A DNA stretch of 29,110 bases from a virus, in the IMG/VR virus record IMGVR_UViG_3300034374_009298, positions 1 to 29,110 of that record. One strand, written 5' to 3'. The first letter of the stretch is position 1. Each line of letters begins with the position of its first letter. Positions 13,314 through 21,931 of the stretch are shown here, piece after piece. The translations under genes and the position numbers were made by a program. The notes below the pieces were generated by a model that saw only the letters and a list, made by a program, of their open reading frames with translations, was not told the origin of the DNA and searched no databases.

Positions 13314-14891
13314 TCAGACGGGTCTCGGCGCGAGTAGCAGAGTGACGGACATCGTCGTCGCACCCCATCCGATGGACTGCACCACGGCGACCTGGTCGAC
13401 CAGGTGCAGCTCGGCGTCGGTGAGGGTGACGACGGCACCGGCCTCGAGCGTGGCGTAGCGCGCCGGGTCGAGCTCATAGACGACCTCGCGACGAGGCAGG
13501 GCGTGCACGCTGGCGAGGGTCGTGGCGATGAGCTGCGCCGTCGCCGAGTCGTAGACGATGTCAGACTCGACGCGGAGGGTGCGGAGCTCGCCGTACCGCA
13601 GCGCGCTCGCGCGGAGTGCTCGATGCGAGTCGGCCCCGAGCTCGTCAGGGTCACCCGAGAGCACGACCTCGCGCAGCATGTCGCCTTCACCGCCTCGAGG
13701 CGCGTAGGAGACCGCGACGCGCTGCACCGGCTCCTCGACCGAGTAGCCGACCGGGGAGGCCCGTAGTGCCTGCGGGCCGGCCTCGATGGCGTCGATGGCG
13801 TCGAGCTCGCGAGCGTCGTACCGATACAGGATGGGGCGTAGCCCTCGGGGGCCTCCGACGATGGCCATCGGCACGAGCGGCAGGAGGTTGTCGGCGCACC
13901 AGTCCCACGCGGTCACCTCGGGGTCGTCGACGTAGCCGTCGAGGCGGTAGCGGTTGAGGTAGCGCACCGCGCTCGCCATCGCCCCGAGGTCGACTCGAAG
14001 GGTGGAGCGCCGCAGGATGTAGCGCAGGAGGTCGCCGGCCTGTCGGATGGGGCGCGCATCGTCTTCACCGACGAGGGCCTCGCCATCGTCCCACCGCACC
14101 CAGTACTCGTCACCTTCGACAACCGAGAGCCCGGTGCCGCTGCCGTCGATGATGGTCACCTCGCGCCCGAGTCCGTCGAGGGCGAGCTCGATGGTCTCAT
14201 CGCGCGCCTCGCCCTTGGTCGTGTTGATGATGCGGACGGTCGTGGCGTTGGTGTGGTGCCCGGCGACCAGAAACCGCTTGGCGGCGACATCGACCAGCAG
14301 GGCGGGCGAGCCCGTCGTCGTGCCGGCGGTGCCGTCGGCCTCCTCGTAAATGCCGGGCTTGCCGAAGACGAGCGGGTAGGCCCGGCCCATCATCGCAGGG
14401 TCGGCACCTGGCCACGTCGTGGGCGTCACGCGCGCCGTCGGTTCGATGAGCAGGCTCCGGTCGTCATAGAGTCGGTCTTCGAGCGTGAGGGCGACCGGCT
14501 CGTCTCGCCCGCCGTAGGTCGGCGCCACCGCGCGCCCTGCGAGAACCGGAATGCGCTCCTCATACGTCCGACCAGGTGCCCACAGCGACAGCTCGCCCCG
14601 CGCCCCGGCGAGGTCGTGCCCGGCCTCGACGAGCTTGGCGACATCGACGTCGTCGGGCATCCAGAGCTCGGGGAAGCTCACCGACCTCTGCTCGGAGTCG
14701 ATCGACAGCAGGTCGGAACCGTCGGTGAGGTCGACATCGAGACCCGCCCGAAACTGCAGCGCCCCGTCATCAGATACGACCTCAATACTGCGGCCCGACG
14801 TCCACCGGAAAACCCGCGACGCCCACACGAGCTCGAGCAGGTAGACCCACTCCGACCGGGCCTCGGCACTGGTCAGCGGTTGCGGACTCAC
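13314..14891 (-). CDS. Probable tail-tip / baseplate hub protein (525 aa)
   Basis: This 525-residue protein is encoded directly after the large sialidase-like tail protein, with a GTGA overlap. The N-terminal 190 residues are strand-rich with VFRWTSGRSIEVVSDDG and a segment containing LTLEDRLYDDRSLLIEP. The central part (about 220-370) has VRIINTTKGEARDETIELAL and a helical patch AVRYLNRYRLDGYVDDPEVTAWDW. The C-terminal part holds VRVESDIVYD-like strands and LEAGAVVTLTDAELHL. The repeated pattern of small beta domains, with a helix-plus-Trp block in the middle, resembles hub proteins at the tail tip of siphoviruses. The assignment rests mainly on gene order. Confidence 0.7.
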   Translation of the reverse strand: MSPQPLTSAEARSEWVYLLELVWASRVFRWTSGRSIEVVSDDGALQFRAGLDVDLTDGSDLLSIDSEQRSVSFPELWMPDDVDVAKLVEAGHDLAGARGELSLWAPGRTYEERIPVLAGRAVAPTYGGRDEPVALTLEDRLYDDRSLLIEPTARVTPTTWPGADPAMMGRAYPLVFGKPGIYEEADGTAGTTTGSPALLVDVAAKRFLVAGHHTNATTVRIINTTKGEARDETIELALDGLGREVTIIDGSGTGLSVVEGDEYWVRWDDGEALVGEDDARPIRQAGDLLRYILRRSTLRVDLGAMASAVRYLNRYRLDGYVDDPEVTAWDWCADNLLPLVPMAIVGGPRGLRPILYRYDARELDAIDAIEAGPQALRASPVGYSVEEPVQRVAVSYAPRGGEGDMLREVVLSGDPDELGADSHRALRASALRYGELRTLRVESDIVYDSATAQLIATTLASVHALPRREVVYELDPARYATLEAGAVVTLTDAELHLVDQVAVVQSIGWGATTMSVTLLLAPRPV

Positions 14892-17800
14892 GTGATCTCC
14901 GTCATCTCAATGGTCGCGACCCGGTAGACCTCGTCTTCGTAGTCATCACCGACCACGGACTCCAGGCGAACCGAGCTCGAGGTCACCCGACCGTAGAGGG
15001 CGCCCGCTGCATTGTCCCAGAGGTGGATGACGACCTGGTCGCCCGAGCCCCCCGTCGAGACGGGTAGGCGCGGACAGAACACGACAGGCCCGTCGGCGCC
15101 GTCTAGGGCATCGAGGAGGCCGTCGAGGAGGAGGGGCGCCACATCGGTCGAGGCGGTCGGCGGGGCGCCTGCAGCGTCCGACAGACGCACGTAATCGGGC
15201 GTGTTGCTGCCGCCCCGCGCTGCGGTGACGTCGATGCCTTCGCCGTAGCTGATGCGGTAGCGCCGACGACTCGGGCCTCGTCGACGGGTGCGCATCGTGC
15301 CGTCAGCGTACTCGGACACGTCGACCATGAGCTCGCGCTCGTGACTGTAGCCCCAGTCGTAGTCGTCGAGGGCGACGATGTGACCGATGGCAAGGGTGCC
15401 GATGGTGTAATAGCCTTCTGGCGGGTCGACGGCGGTGCCCCCGTCGTCGATCTCAAAGCGTAGCTTCTGAAACAGCGCATTCTCGCTCGCAAGGGCGACG
15501 GTGACGAGCGCTCTCGAGAACCAGATCTGCCCCGCCGTGCCCGAGGCATCCTCGCCCCCGTCGCAGTCCTCCAGATAGAGGATGGCCCGCTGCTCGGCGA
15601 CTGCGCCGTTGCTCCAGTAACCTGCCGAGTTGCCACTGATGACGCGGACGTCGCCCGACGTCGGGAAGTAGAACCGACACCCCGCGAGCTGGTCTTGCTG
15701 CAGGTAGTAGCCCGAGACGCCCGAGCTCGTCGTGCCGGGCTTGACGGTGCCGCCCACCCTGACGAAGTCGACGGTCTGCGTAAAGTCGACCGTCGCCGCT
15801 GGAACCCACGCCCCGACGTAGACCGAGAGCGTCGCGCTGGGGAAGTTCACGCCGTCGATGTAGAAGCCGATCGCGTAGCCGCCCATGAGCGACCCGAGCG
15901 CGTCACGAGACCACACGAGCTCCATGTCGCCCGGGGTGTTTGTCGACCGCCACGCGACCCGAGGAGAGGGCGAGTGCGAGGGCAGCACTGCGTCGATAGG
16001 GTAGTCGTATGCCGTGTCGATGCCCCAGGTGTCCCCCGAGACTGTCGGCCCGTCGGTCGCGCGCAGTCGCACCTGGTCGGCGACGTAGACCGGCGACCCC
16101 GCCGAGTACGACCTCGGCCGCAGGTCATCGGGGCGGGTGAGGTCGGCCCCGAGGCCGCTGCCGGCGTACTCGTCGTAGGTGATGTGGTGCTCGTAGATGT
16201 TCGCCGTGCCGGCGATGCCGGTGCGCGCCTTGCCGAGCGTCCATCGGTGCGTGCCGACCGTGCCGCCACCGTCCGACAGCCCCGTCGCCTCGTGCAGGAG
16301 AACCCACTTGCGGTCCTCGTCGACGTCGGTGACCTCGCGATACCAGACGACGGCCTGGTCGTCCTGCATGCCGACGAGGATGTCGTAGGCGCCCCCGAGG
16401 CCTGTGGCGCTCGCGAGCTCGCTGATGGCGTTCTGGTCGCGCAGCACAATGCTCGTGGTGCTGACTCTGACCTCGATGACGTAGTCCTCGGAGCCGTCGT
16501 CGTTGCGAATTGCCCAATCAATGGTGCCGGCGCTGACGTCGAGGCGGAGCCTGCAGATGAGACCCTCGGCGACCGTCGGCCCACTTGGGCCGTCCCACTG
16601 ATAGGTGATGAGCTCGGTGAGCCCCGCGCCGATGGCGAGCGCCCCGCTCGAGAGCGCCTCGGTCGGCGTGCCGGTCGTCGCCTTGACGAAGCCGACGTCG
16701 CCGGGCAGGTCGAGGGGAAGGTAGGTCCTCAACCATGAGACCTGCGACGAGCCCGAGACGAGCAGGTCGAGGGCGGGCATCGTCACCGTCGAGTAGCCCC
16801 CGAGGTACATCGCCCCCACCGACCAGTCCTCGTCACCAGGGTCGGCGTCCCAGTTGTGCAGCATGACGGCGCGGCCGCGCTGGTGCACGACCGAGAACTC
16901 TTTCGGGTGCGTCGATGCGTCGTCGATGTTCCACCAGGTGCCGAGGCCGGTGCCGGTGTCCCCCGAGCCGACGGCCTCCCAGCTCGCCCCGTAGTCGGTC
17001 GAGCGGAGCAGGAGCCCTGCCCTACCCCCGACGCCCGTGCGAAAGCTCCGGACCCAGAGGTAGACGACGTCGTCATCGTCGACGGACACCGCGCAGTCGG
17101 TGTCGCCGAGGTAGTAGCTCCCGGCCTGCGAGCCGCCGATGCCGCCCGAGACGAGGGTGGTGAGGCTTGTCTCGCTTGCCGAGGAGATGCTCGAGAACGC
17201 CGACGCGACCCGGGCCACGTAGCCCGCAGCACCGCCCCCCGAGGCGATGGTCGCGGCCTCGGCGTAGCCGACGACGAAGTAGCCGCGCACGTAGGCCAGC
17301 CCCGGCGCGGTCGGGTTGCTGGCGGTGTAGTCCTCGACGAGCTCGAAGCGCGAGCCCCCGTCGTCGCTCGCGTACTGCGAGAGCTGCGCATCGGTGCTCG
17401 TGCGCATGCCGAGGATGAGCAGGTGCTGCTCGCCGCTGGTCGCGACCCGTAGCCGCTGCAGGGTGTAGGTCGCGGTCGAGATGGCGGCAGGCAGTACCCA
17501 GCGCGCGCCCACGGTCCACGTCGCACCGCCGTCGTCCGAGTAGGACATCGAGACCTGTGCCAAGCTCGCCCCGCTGTCGTGCACCACGTAGAAGACTTGC
17601 AGTCGGCCGCTCGGGAGCTTGACCACGCTCGGGTAGGCGTAGCCCTGCCCCGGGTTGCTGGCGACCGTCACCTCGGAGCCCCAGGCCCCCGAGCTCGCGC
17701 TGCGCACCTTGGCGTAGACGTAGCTCACGCCCCCGGCGACCGTGGTGTCGACGTCCGTGTAGACGACCACGACGTCGTCATCGTCCGTCACGACGGCGTG

Positions 17801-18169
17801 AGGGTAGCGCTTGTCGGCGACGAGGGCCGTCGTCCAGCTCACCGCTTCCCAGCCCGTGACGACGATCGGCGAGTCCCAGCCCCGGTAGGTATCGGCGGGG
17901 CTTGTGTCGCGCCTCCACACGTAGCCCGCGCCATCAGGCTCGGGGTATCCGCCCTGCAGCGTCCGCACCTCGAGCGCGGAGTCGGCGACCTGGTCGCCGG
18001 TCGCCTCGAGCACGAGGCTGGTGTCGGCAGTCGACTCGAGCACGGGGCGCCCTGCTCGGGGCCCTGCCTGTGTCGCACCGGTGCCGACCACCGAGCTCGC
18101 GTCGTAGGCGGTGACGAGGCGGTCGGGGATGAGGAAGCCCCGGAGCGCTGTCTTGGTCTTCTCTGCCAT
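14888..18169 (-). CDS. Large tail protein with sialidase-type Asp-box beta-propeller and lectin-like region
   Basis: This 1093-residue protein directly follows the tape measure. About 100-490 shows bladed beta-propeller repeats with BNR/Asp-box motifs: SDDGGATW (211-218), SDDGGSRF (268-275) and STDYGASW (390-397). Acidic strands VTDDDDVVVVYT and VSVDDDDVVYLW lie between them. About 500-740 resembles a concanavalin/LamG-like sandwich (ICRLRLDVSAGTIDWAIRND, then YDILVGMQDDQAVVWYREV). The last third is further beta structure ending in VYRVATIEMTEIT. It probably forms part of the tail tip or side fibre and binds surface glycans. The Arg triad of true sialidases is not evident, so I do not claim catalysis. 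ATG 18169 follows GGGAG, two bases after the tape-measure stop. Confidence 0.78.
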   Translation of the reverse strand: MAEKTKTALRGFLIPDRLVTAYDASSVVGTGATQAGPRAGRPVLESTADTSLVLEATGDQVADSALEVRTLQGGYPEPDGAGYVWRRDTSPADTYRGWDSPIVVTGWEAVSWTTALVADKRYPHAVVTDDDDVVVVYTDVDTTVAGGVSYVYAKVRSASSGAWGSEVTVASNPGQGYAYPSVVKLPSGRLQVFYVVHDSGASLAQVSMSYSDDGGATWTVGARWVLPAAISTATYTLQRLRVATSGEQHLLILGMRTSTDAQLSQYASDDGGSRFELVEDYTASNPTAPGLAYVRGYFVVGYAEAATIASGGGAAGYVARVASAFSSISSASETSLTTLVSGGIGGSQAGSYYLGDTDCAVSVDDDDVVYLWVRSFRTGVGGRAGLLLRSTDYGASWEAVGSGDTGTGLGTWWNIDDASTHPKEFSVVHQRGRAVMLHNWDADPGDEDWSVGAMYLGGYSTVTMPALDLLVSGSSQVSWLRTYLPLDLPGDVGFVKATTGTPTEALSSGALAIGAGLTELITYQWDGPSGPTVAEGLICRLRLDVSAGTIDWAIRNDDGSEDYVIEVRVSTTSIVLRDQNAISELASATGLGGAYDILVGMQDDQAVVWYREVTDVDEDRKWVLLHEATGLSDGGGTVGTHRWTLGKARTGIAGTANIYEHHITYDEYAGSGLGADLTRPDDLRPRSYSAGSPVYVADQVRLRATDGPTVSGDTWGIDTAYDYPIDAVLPSHSPSPRVAWRSTNTPGDMELVWSRDALGSLMGGYAIGFYIDGVNFPSATLSVYVGAWVPAATVDFTQTVDFVRVGGTVKPGTTSSGVSGYYLQQDQLAGCRFYFPTSGDVRVISGNSAGYWSNGAVAEQRAILYLEDCDGGEDASGTAGQIWFSRALVTVALASENALFQKLRFEIDDGGTAVDPPEGYYTIGTLAIGHIVALDDYDWGYSHERELMVDVSEYADGTMRTRRRGPSRRRYRISYGEGIDVTAARGGSNTPDYVRLSDAAGAPPTASTDVAPLLLDGLLDALDGADGPVVFCPRLPVSTGGSGDQVVIHLWDNAAGALYGRVTSSSVRLESVVGDDYEDEVYRVATIEMTEIT

Positions 18170-18171
18170 GT

Positions 18172-20100
18172 CTACAGGCTCCCATAGTCGGCGCGCACCG
18201 CGCGCCTCATCTGACCAGCTCGTCGACCGTCGCGCCGGATGGACCGCAGCGGCCCGGGGCGGTTGGCGGCGTCCCGCGCTTCGTAGGCGAACGACTGCCG
18301 AAGGTGCTTCCACGAGACGACCACGGTGCCGCCCCCTCCCATCGCTGAACGACCGTTCAGTGCGTCCAGAGCGCTCACGCCCCCGAGGGAGTCGACTGCA
18401 CCGGCGGAGAGCACGCCCTCGCCGGGGTGCAGGATGGCCGGGCCACCGGTCGAGGGCATCATGCCGCCCGCAGCGAACGAGGGCGGCCGCTGCCCCGCGA
18501 TTTCGGCGATGGCGACGGCGCCCGCAGCCCCGACGAGCCCCGCATTGACGAAGGAGAGCGGAGGTGGGGCGCTCGCGAGGGCCTGCGTGACCCCGAGCGC
18601 GGTATTGACCACGGCGGTTGCGAGGTTCGCCGCCTTCTGCACGTTGAAGGCTGTTTTCGCGGCCTGCTTCTGCTTCTCGGTGAGGTTGTCGGACTGCAGG
18701 GCAGCGTCGACGTAGAGGCCGGCGAGGTCGCCCACGATGCCGGCGACGGCGGTGAAGCCCGAGACGAATGCGTCGATGTCGCCGAGGGCCTGCTCGGAGA
18801 TGAGGGGCGGGGCGTCGGCGAGGGCGTGCACCGAGTGCAGATAGGAGAGCGTTGCCTCGTTGAGTCGGTCGACGCTGCCGATGACCTCCTCGGGGTCTTC
18901 TCCGAGAGGCTCGAGGCGGATCTGGTCAGCGCTGTCGAGGAAGGTGATGGCGGTCTCGTTGAACTCGCCGAGGGCCTGCGACATGTCGCGGATGCTCGCG
19001 GCCGCTGGCGACGACGAGCTCGTCACGTCCCGCGTTGCGTCGTGCACCTGGTTGAGCGCGTCGACGGTCTCGCGCGCCTTGGTCGAGGCCCGGTCGAAGA
19101 TGTCGCCGACATCCGAGACGATGGGCACCAGCCCGAGGCCCATCGACTCTCGAAGCTCGCGAATGGCCTCGTCGGCGCTCTGCATCTCCTGATACGCGCC
19201 CCGCAGGTCACCCTCGAAGACCTTGGTCAGCACCGGCCCGAGGCTTTTAACGGCCTCGACCGTCAGGAATACGCGCTCTCCTAGCCGCTCCATCGTCGCG
19301 TTGAATGTCTCGCTGATGAACACCGAAGCGAAGGTCAGCCCATCCACAAGCGCATTCAACGCAGGACCAGCAAAGTCGCTCACCCCGTCACCGACCGAGC
19401 GCATGACGGCGTCGAGCTTGGTGAGCGCGGCCTCGTAACTGGCGGCCGCTGCGATGCCCTCGTCGGTGAGCCCTCGCGTGAAGGCGCGCGCCTTGACCTC
19501 GGCAGCCTCGAAGCCCTCAATGGACAGCTCGCCCAACGCGGCCCGCAGCGCCCCGGCGCTCTCGCCCATGAGCTGCTGTGCACGTGCCGCGCGCTCCGTC
19601 TCGTTGGGGATCTCGCCGAGCTGCGTGAGCACGTCTTTGAAGACGTCTTCAGTGCTCCGGAGCTGCCCCGAGGCATCGACGACGGCGACCCCGAGCTCGT
19701 CGAACTTCTGCGCCGCTGTCGCGTTGCCCCGGCTCGCCTCGAAGGCAGCGATCCGCAGCGCCGACAGGCCACCGACGAGGGCCTCGCTCGACTTGCCGGC
19801 GAGCTCGGCAGCCTTGGCGAGCGTCCCGAAGGTGGGCGCCGTCACCCCTGCAGTGTTGGCGAGGTTGTTCAGCTCAAGGCGGGCCTGCAGGGTGTCGTCG
19901 ATGAGCTTGCTCAGCCCCGCACCGCTCACCCCGACAGCGGCCCCGAGACCGACGAGGGCAGTGCCGGCGGCCCGGAGCGAGGCGCGCATCGAGGTCGCGC
20001 TGCGGTCGACCTTCTTGACCCGGCTATCGAGCTTGTCAACGGCGCGATTTAGCTGCCCGAGGTCCGCGCGCCCCTTGATCGTGACTGTACCCTCGGCCAT
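18172..20100 (-). CDS. Tail tape measure protein
   Basis: This 642-residue protein sets tail length and occupies the tube lumen. The N-terminus MAEGTVTIKGRADLGQLNRA with a following helix (RVKKVDRSATSMRASLRAAG) is typical of small tape measures. Hydrophobic Gly/Ala helices lie at about 46-66 (GTALVGLGAAVGVSGAGLSK) and about 520-560 (VNAGLVGAAGAVAIAEIAG). The C-terminal FAAGGMMPSTGGPAILHPGEGVL block is characteristic of the family. At about 1.5 angstroms per residue the tail would be near 95 nm (inference). It follows the tail chaperone pair as expected. A stretch near 19235-19390 has lower GC than the rest, suggesting a mosaic patch. It lacks a visible lysozyme or peptidase domain. Confidence 0.92.
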   Translation of the reverse strand: MAEGTVTIKGRADLGQLNRAVDKLDSRVKKVDRSATSMRASLRAAGTALVGLGAAVGVSGAGLSKLIDDTLQARLELNNLANTAGVTAPTFGTLAKAAELAGKSSEALVGGLSALRIAAFEASRGNATAAQKFDELGVAVVDASGQLRSTEDVFKDVLTQLGEIPNETERAARAQQLMGESAGALRAALGELSIEGFEAAEVKARAFTRGLTDEGIAAAASYEAALTKLDAVMRSVGDGVSDFAGPALNALVDGLTFASVFISETFNATMERLGERVFLTVEAVKSLGPVLTKVFEGDLRGAYQEMQSADEAIRELRESMGLGLVPIVSDVGDIFDRASTKARETVDALNQVHDATRDVTSSSSPAAASIRDMSQALGEFNETAITFLDSADQIRLEPLGEDPEEVIGSVDRLNEATLSYLHSVHALADAPPLISEQALGDIDAFVSGFTAVAGIVGDLAGLYVDAALQSDNLTEKQKQAAKTAFNVQKAANLATAVVNTALGVTQALASAPPPLSFVNAGLVGAAGAVAIAEIAGQRPPSFAAGGMMPSTGGPAILHPGEGVLSAGAVDSLGGVSALDALNGRSAMGGGGTVVVSWKHLRQSFAYEARDAANRPGPLRSIRRDGRRAGQMRRAVRADYGSL

Positions 20101-20102
20101 GT

Positions 20103-20635
20103 CTACACCCCGAAGCGGTCGCGCAGCTCTTGCCGCTTGGCTGCCTGTCGGATTTTATCGAGTTTCTCGCTGTCGGTGTGCGCGATGCGCCAGGTCGCGA
20201 TGGCCCGCACCTGCTCGACCTGGTTGAGCTCGTAGAACCAGCGGGGCTCCTGTCCGTACCACTGCGCCACGCGATGCGCGACGAGGTCGGCCCGACCCCG
20301 CGTCAGGAGTTTCCCATCTCCTCGGCGACCTCCTGCTCGGCGGGGAAGGCCTGCGCCATCAAGCTCTCCCACAACGGCGGCACGAGCTCGGCGAGCTGCG
20401 CCTCGTCGACTCCTGCTTCGAGCCCGGCCTCGTAGAGCGCGCCCCCGAGGTCGTGCAGGTTGCCGACGGCGCGATAGCGCTGGTCGACCTGCGCAGCCGT
20501 CAAGCCAAGCGCCCCCGGATAGAGGAGACCGAGGGCGGCGTAGCTCGCCCGGGTCTGGTTCCGCTGGAAGTAGAGGCAGAGCTCGCGGACGGTCGCGAAG
20601 TCCAGGCGGCGGGGCCGCTGGTCGTCGAGGTTCAT
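20103..20635 (-). CDS. Tail assembly chaperone, -1 frameshift fusion (GpGT-like)
   Basis: A second frame continues where the short chaperone stops. Ribosomes slipping -1 on GGGAAAC (20315-20309) would replace the final NS with LLTRGRADLVAHRVAQWYG and go on to the TAG at 20103. This gives a protein of about 177 residues. The added 68-residue part is helical and basic, with YGQEPRWFYELNQVEQVRAI and a charged C-terminus IRQAAKRQELRDRF. As in lambda G/GT, the fusion product is expected to bind the tape measure and recruit the major tail protein, without entering the virion. The second frame has no convincing start of its own, which supports frameshifting. Confidence 0.85.
20303..20635 (-). CDS. 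Tail assembly chaperone, short form (GpG-like)
   Basis: This 110-residue protein is encoded between the major tail protein and the tape measure, the standard place for the first tail chaperone. It is mainly helical: RLDFATVRELCLYFQRNQTR, ASYAALGLLYPGAL, QVDQRYRAVGNLHDLGGALY and AQLAELVPPLWESLMAQAF. ATG 20635 has an ACAGGAG ribosome site. Most ribosomes should stop at TGA 20303, and a minority should shift at the slippery site 12 bases upstream to make the long form. The proposed job is to coat the tape measure during tail assembly. Family resemblance is through position and the frameshift rather than sequence. Confidence 0.88.
   Translation of the reverse strand: MNLDDQRPRRLDFATVRELCLYFQRNQTRASYAALGLLYPGALGLTAAQVDQRYRAVGNLHDLGGALYEAGLEAGVDEAQLAELVPPLWESLMAQAFPAEQEVAEEMGNS
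20309..20315 (-). promoter_or_regulatory. Programmed -1 ribosomal frameshift site GGGAAAC
   Basis: In the zero frame the sequence reads ATG GGA AAC TCC TGA, so G GGA AAC has the exact X XXY YYZ form. After a one-base slip it reads GGG AAA CTC CTG into the downstream frame. Lambda uses the closely related GGGAAAG at the same gene junction. It lies three codons before the stop of the short chaperone. Downstream GC-rich sequence (GACGCGGGGTCGGGCC) could provide a stimulatory structure, but I did not fold it. Confidence 0.88.
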
Positions 20636-20665
20636 GGTGTCTCCTGTCGTGGCTCATGGCGAGCC

Positions 20666-21160
20666 CTACGGGCCGCCGGTGTAGGTGATGGTGCCGAGGA
20701 TCTCGCAGTTGATGGTGAGGGTGTTTGGCTCGCCCTCGCTAAAGCTCGTGTCGACCAGACGGAGGCCCGTGCACGTCGCGGTGCCATCGACATCGTCGCC
20801 GAAGTCCGTGCCCTCGGTCGTGAACACTGCCGTCGTGTTGAAGTGCTCCACGTTCGTCAGGACCTTGGTCCACGAGCTGAACGCGCCTTCGCCCTTCATC
20901 GCGTCGATGATGCTGCCGTCGGTGCCATCAGTCCAAGCGGTGAAGATGACGTTAAAGCTGATGGTCGGAATCGCGGTGTTGCCCTGGCGGGTGTAGACGC
21001 GCGTTCCTCTGTTGTAGATGTGGATCGCTGCCGTCTGCGTGTCGGTGATGCTCACGGCGTCGGAGTACTGGACCGTGTACTCATTCGCGGTCGGCGTGGT
21101 GCCGTCCTTGATCACGAGTGTTCCGTCGCGTGGGACCTTGGGCACTGCACTTTCAGCCAT
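20666..21160 (-). CDS. Major tail (tube) protein
   Basis: This 164-residue protein should build the tail tube. It is a strand-rich protein: GTLVIKDGTTPTANEYTVQY, SDAVSITDTQTAAIHIYNRG, PTISFNVIFTAWTDG. A helix then follows with SIIDAMKGEGAFSSW, and the end is LVDTSFSEGEPNTLTINCEI. This is the usual tube-protein layout of beta sandwich, one helix, then a final strand with G-E-P-N-T-L. Placement directly before the chaperone pair supports it. ATG 21160 has a GAGGTGA ribosome site and overlaps the upstream gene by eight bases. GC is slightly lower than in neighbouring genes, as often seen in highly expressed structural genes. Confidence 0.88.
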   Translation of the reverse strand: MAESAVPKVPRDGTLVIKDGTTPTANEYTVQYSDAVSITDTQTAAIHIYNRGTRVYTRQGNTAIPTISFNVIFTAWTDGTDGSIIDAMKGEGAFSSWTKVLTNVEHFNTTAVFTTEGTDFGDDVDGTATCTGLRLVDTSFSEGEPNTLTINCEILGTITYTGGP

Positions 21161-21479
21161 TGTTCACCTCGGCGAGAATTGCGGGGGGTAGGGAGTCGGC
21201 GAGCCGCTCGACGGTCGCCTCGGTGACGTCACCGAGCACGCGGTCGACGATGGCCTCGCCTCCCTGGACGAACGCGGTGTAGGGGGTGGAGTTGACCAGG
21301 TCGAAGCCCTCACGGGTGCGGCGCAGCGTCCACCCTCGACGACTGCGGCCCGTGTCGACGGGCCATCGGGCCTCGATGTCGCGCTCGGCATCGGTGCCGG
21401 CCTGATGGAGCTCGGCGGTGACGGTCTCGAGGACATCGGGCCCGGTGCCGAAGTCGATGTCGAGTCGGAGGTCGAGCAT
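21153..21479 (-). CDS. HK97 gp10-like neck / tail completion protein
   Basis: This 108-residue protein carries the family pattern WPVDTGRSRRGWTL (about 39-52), then FDLVNSTPYTAFVQGG (58-73). It is equivalent to the P-V-D-T-G-x-L-x-x-S and N-x-x-x-Y-A-x-x-V-x-x-G blocks of HK97 gp10-like proteins. These sit at the head-tail junction. An N-terminal helix and a C-terminal helix (VTEATVERLADSL) frame the sheet. ATG 21479 shares one base with the upstream stop (TGATG). The order adaptor, terminator-like, gp10-like and tail tube fits a siphovirus neck. Confidence 0.85.
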   Translation of the reverse strand: MLDLRLDIDFGTGPDVLETVTAELHQAGTDAERDIEARWPVDTGRSRRGWTLRRTREGFDLVNSTPYTAFVQGGEAIVDRVLGDVTEATVERLADSLPPAILAEVNNG

Positions 21480-21931
21480 CAGGCCCCCAGCTCGGCGAAC
21501 CGAGAGAAGGTGAAGGTCTGCACCACGACAATCCACTCGGCGCTGCTCGGGTGCCGCTCGGGCCCCGTCGAGCCCTGGTAGGTCGCGCGCCTTGTGTTGA
21601 GGTCGCCCCACGTGCCGGTGAGCGCGACGCGGATGGCGCGAGCTCGAGCAAGGCAGTCGTCGCGGCTCGTCAGCTGGTCGCGAGGGTCGACCCGCCACGC
21701 CGTCTGCACCTCGACCGTGTCGATGACGCGGACGATGCCAGAGAGCCGGGTCGGGTAGCCGTCGTCGACGCTGTCGCTGACCCGGAGAAGGGCGGTGCCC
21801 TTGTGGGCGAGTGAGCTCGGGTCCTGCGTCACGACGTCGATTTGTGCGGTGACGTGAATCCCGGCGATGCTGGCCTCGAGCTGCGTCTGGATGGCCTGCA
21901 GTATGCCCTCGGCGGTAGCAGTGAGCGCCAT
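21479..21931 (-). CDS. Tail terminator-like / minor tail protein
   Basis: This 150-residue protein begins with a helix ATAEGILQAIQTQLEASIAG. Alternating strands follow, such as IVRVIDTVEVQTAWRVDP, then a helix DDCLARARAIRVALTG, and the last strand pair is AEWIVVVQTFTFSRF. This alpha/beta order is the one seen in tail terminator proteins (lambda gpU type), which cap the tail and join it to the head. The start at ATG 21931 shares one base with the upstream stop. Position between adaptor and gp10-like protein is compatible; a head-closure (stopper) protein is the alternative. Confidence 0.7.
   Translation of the reverse strand: MALTATAEGILQAIQTQLEASIAGIHVTAQIDVVTQDPSSLAHKGTALLRVSDSVDDGYPTRLSGIVRVIDTVEVQTAWRVDPRDQLTSRDDCLARARAIRVALTGTWGDLNTRRATYQGSTGPERHPSSAEWIVVVQTFTFSRFAELGA

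Noticed and set aside
15695-16738. Long plus-strand frame (347 codons) opposite the sialidase-like tail gene
   Set aside because: Antisense to a well-patterned tail protein; composition is valine/arginine-rich shadow sequence with no start signal.
12020-18169. Diversity-generating retroelement target in the tail genes
   Set aside because: No reverse transcriptase, no template-like second copy and no C-type-lectin variable end was seen in the window.
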